From assembly GCA_016930995.1 (NCBI GenBank), contig JAFGFQ010000115.1, positions 1 to 7,516 on the forward strand: a stretch of 7,516 bases of DNA. Direction: 5' to 3'. Of this stretch, positions 7,354-7,516 are shown piece after piece. This DNA comes from Thermoplasmatota archaeon. Lineage in GTDB: Archaea > Thermoplasmatota > E2 > DHVEG-1. The notes under the pieces were generated by a model that had not been told where the DNA came from, searched no databases, and saw nothing but the letters and a program-made list of their open reading frames with translations. Position 1 is the first letter of the stretch; each line of letters opens with the position of its first letter. The position numbers were made by a program, and so were the translations under genes.

Positions 7354-7423
7354 TACCACGTACAGATTGTGCATATATAAATTTTAGCGGGTGTAGACGT
7401 CTCTTGAGTGGGTGTACGTGGTA
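7354..7423. repeat. 11 bp inverted repeat flanking the mcm core promoter
   Basis: TACCACGTACA (7354-7364) and TGTACGTGGTA (7413-7423) are perfect reverse complements separated by 48 bases, with the mcm TATA box between them. The inner arm lies at or just upstream of the predicted transcription start. The outer arm is probably within the 3' part of the SRP RNA. Two GGGTGTA copies (7389-7395 and 7410-7416), 21 bases apart, lie near the outer arm, and each is followed by CGT, directly or after GA. It could be an operator pair or a chance/RNA-structural match. Confidence 0.5.
7372..7381 (-). promoter_or_regulatory. TATA box of mcm
   Basis: The minus strand reads TTTATATATG preceded by CTAAAA, which fits a TATA box with a purine-rich B-recognition element. 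Standard spacing puts the transcription start near 7348-7353. The mcm leader would then be only about 10-14 bases, just enough to hold its Shine-Dalgarno. The element sits immediately after the predicted 3' end of the SRP RNA. Confidence 0.8.
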
Positions 7424-7516
7424 TACAGATGACTACCCGTCTGCATTCTCAACCCCGTTAACCCTCTGAGCATCGGCAGTCTGTGGTAAGGCTGCTCACT
7501 TCCGTGCCTCACCCGG
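7390..7516 (-). ncRNA. ffs: Signal recognition particle (7S) RNA, 3' part, cut by window end
   Basis: The RNA of the particle that targets nascent secretory and membrane proteins. Domain IV (helix 8) is complete on the minus strand: GGU (7513-7511), GAGG (7510-7507), CAC (7506-7504), tetraloop GGAA (7503-7500), GUG (7499-7497), AGCA (7496-7493) and GCC (7492-7490). Segment by segment this has the same lengths and pairing as the E. coli 4.5S element that binds SRP54/Ffh, including the symmetric loop with invariant AGG/AGCA. The following GCCGAUGCUCAGAGGG and UUGAGAAUGCAG would be the 3' strand of helices 8 and 5. The 5' half is outside the window. The 3' end is not fixed; comparison with the distance from tetraloop to 3' end in human 7SL (about 98 bases, plus an archaeal helix 1) suggests 7385-7405, just before the mcm TATA box. 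Confidence 0.78.

Noticed and set aside
7431..7516. tRNA gene at the right edge
   Set aside because: There is no T-loop GTTCRANYC pattern or cloverleaf arrangement; the GGAA-capped helix fits SRP RNA domain IV instead.

Overview
The window is archaeal and most likely from a euryarchaeon. A Thermoplasmata-type lineage is possible, but that is inference. The ribosomal proteins and elongation factor 2 are of the archaeal/eukaryotic type: uS12 has [16 protein letters not shown], and EF-2 carries the diphthamide His context. Replication is represented by an MCM helicase, mRNA starts carry GGTG or GGAGGT Shine-Dalgarno signals, and the mcm promoter has a textbook archaeal TATA box.

Layout. Positions 19-3282 (+) are the translation cluster rps12, rps7 and fusA (EF-2), the middle of the archaeal 'str' operon. 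The EF-1alpha and uS10 genes that often follow are absent. A 206 bp AT-rich gap with a weak hairpin (3291-3319) leads to a secreted right-handed beta-helix protein of the NosD/CASH type (3489-4613, +), whose codon use is more AT-rich than its neighbours. A second 216 bp AT-rich gap holds TATA-like sequences and precedes an unrecognised basic 121-residue protein (4830-5195, +). This gene converges with mcm (5237-7339, -) across only 41 bp. The mcm gene has a strong TATA box and Shine-Dalgarno. Just upstream, on the same strand and cut by the window end, is the 3' part of the signal recognition particle (7S) RNA, recognised by its GGAA-capped domain IV.

How the genes fit together. The left third is ribosome and translocation machinery. 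The right third is replication (MCM) next to protein targeting (SRP RNA). Between them lies an accessory-looking segment of a predicted exported protein and an orphan gene, inserted where the str operon would normally continue.

No mobile element, CRISPR array, intein or obvious defence system was found. The most useful second-look items are the unlabelled SRP RNA, the 11 bp inverted repeat around the mcm core promoter, the early end of the str operon, and a possible nine-codon leader ORF overlapping the beta-helix gene start.
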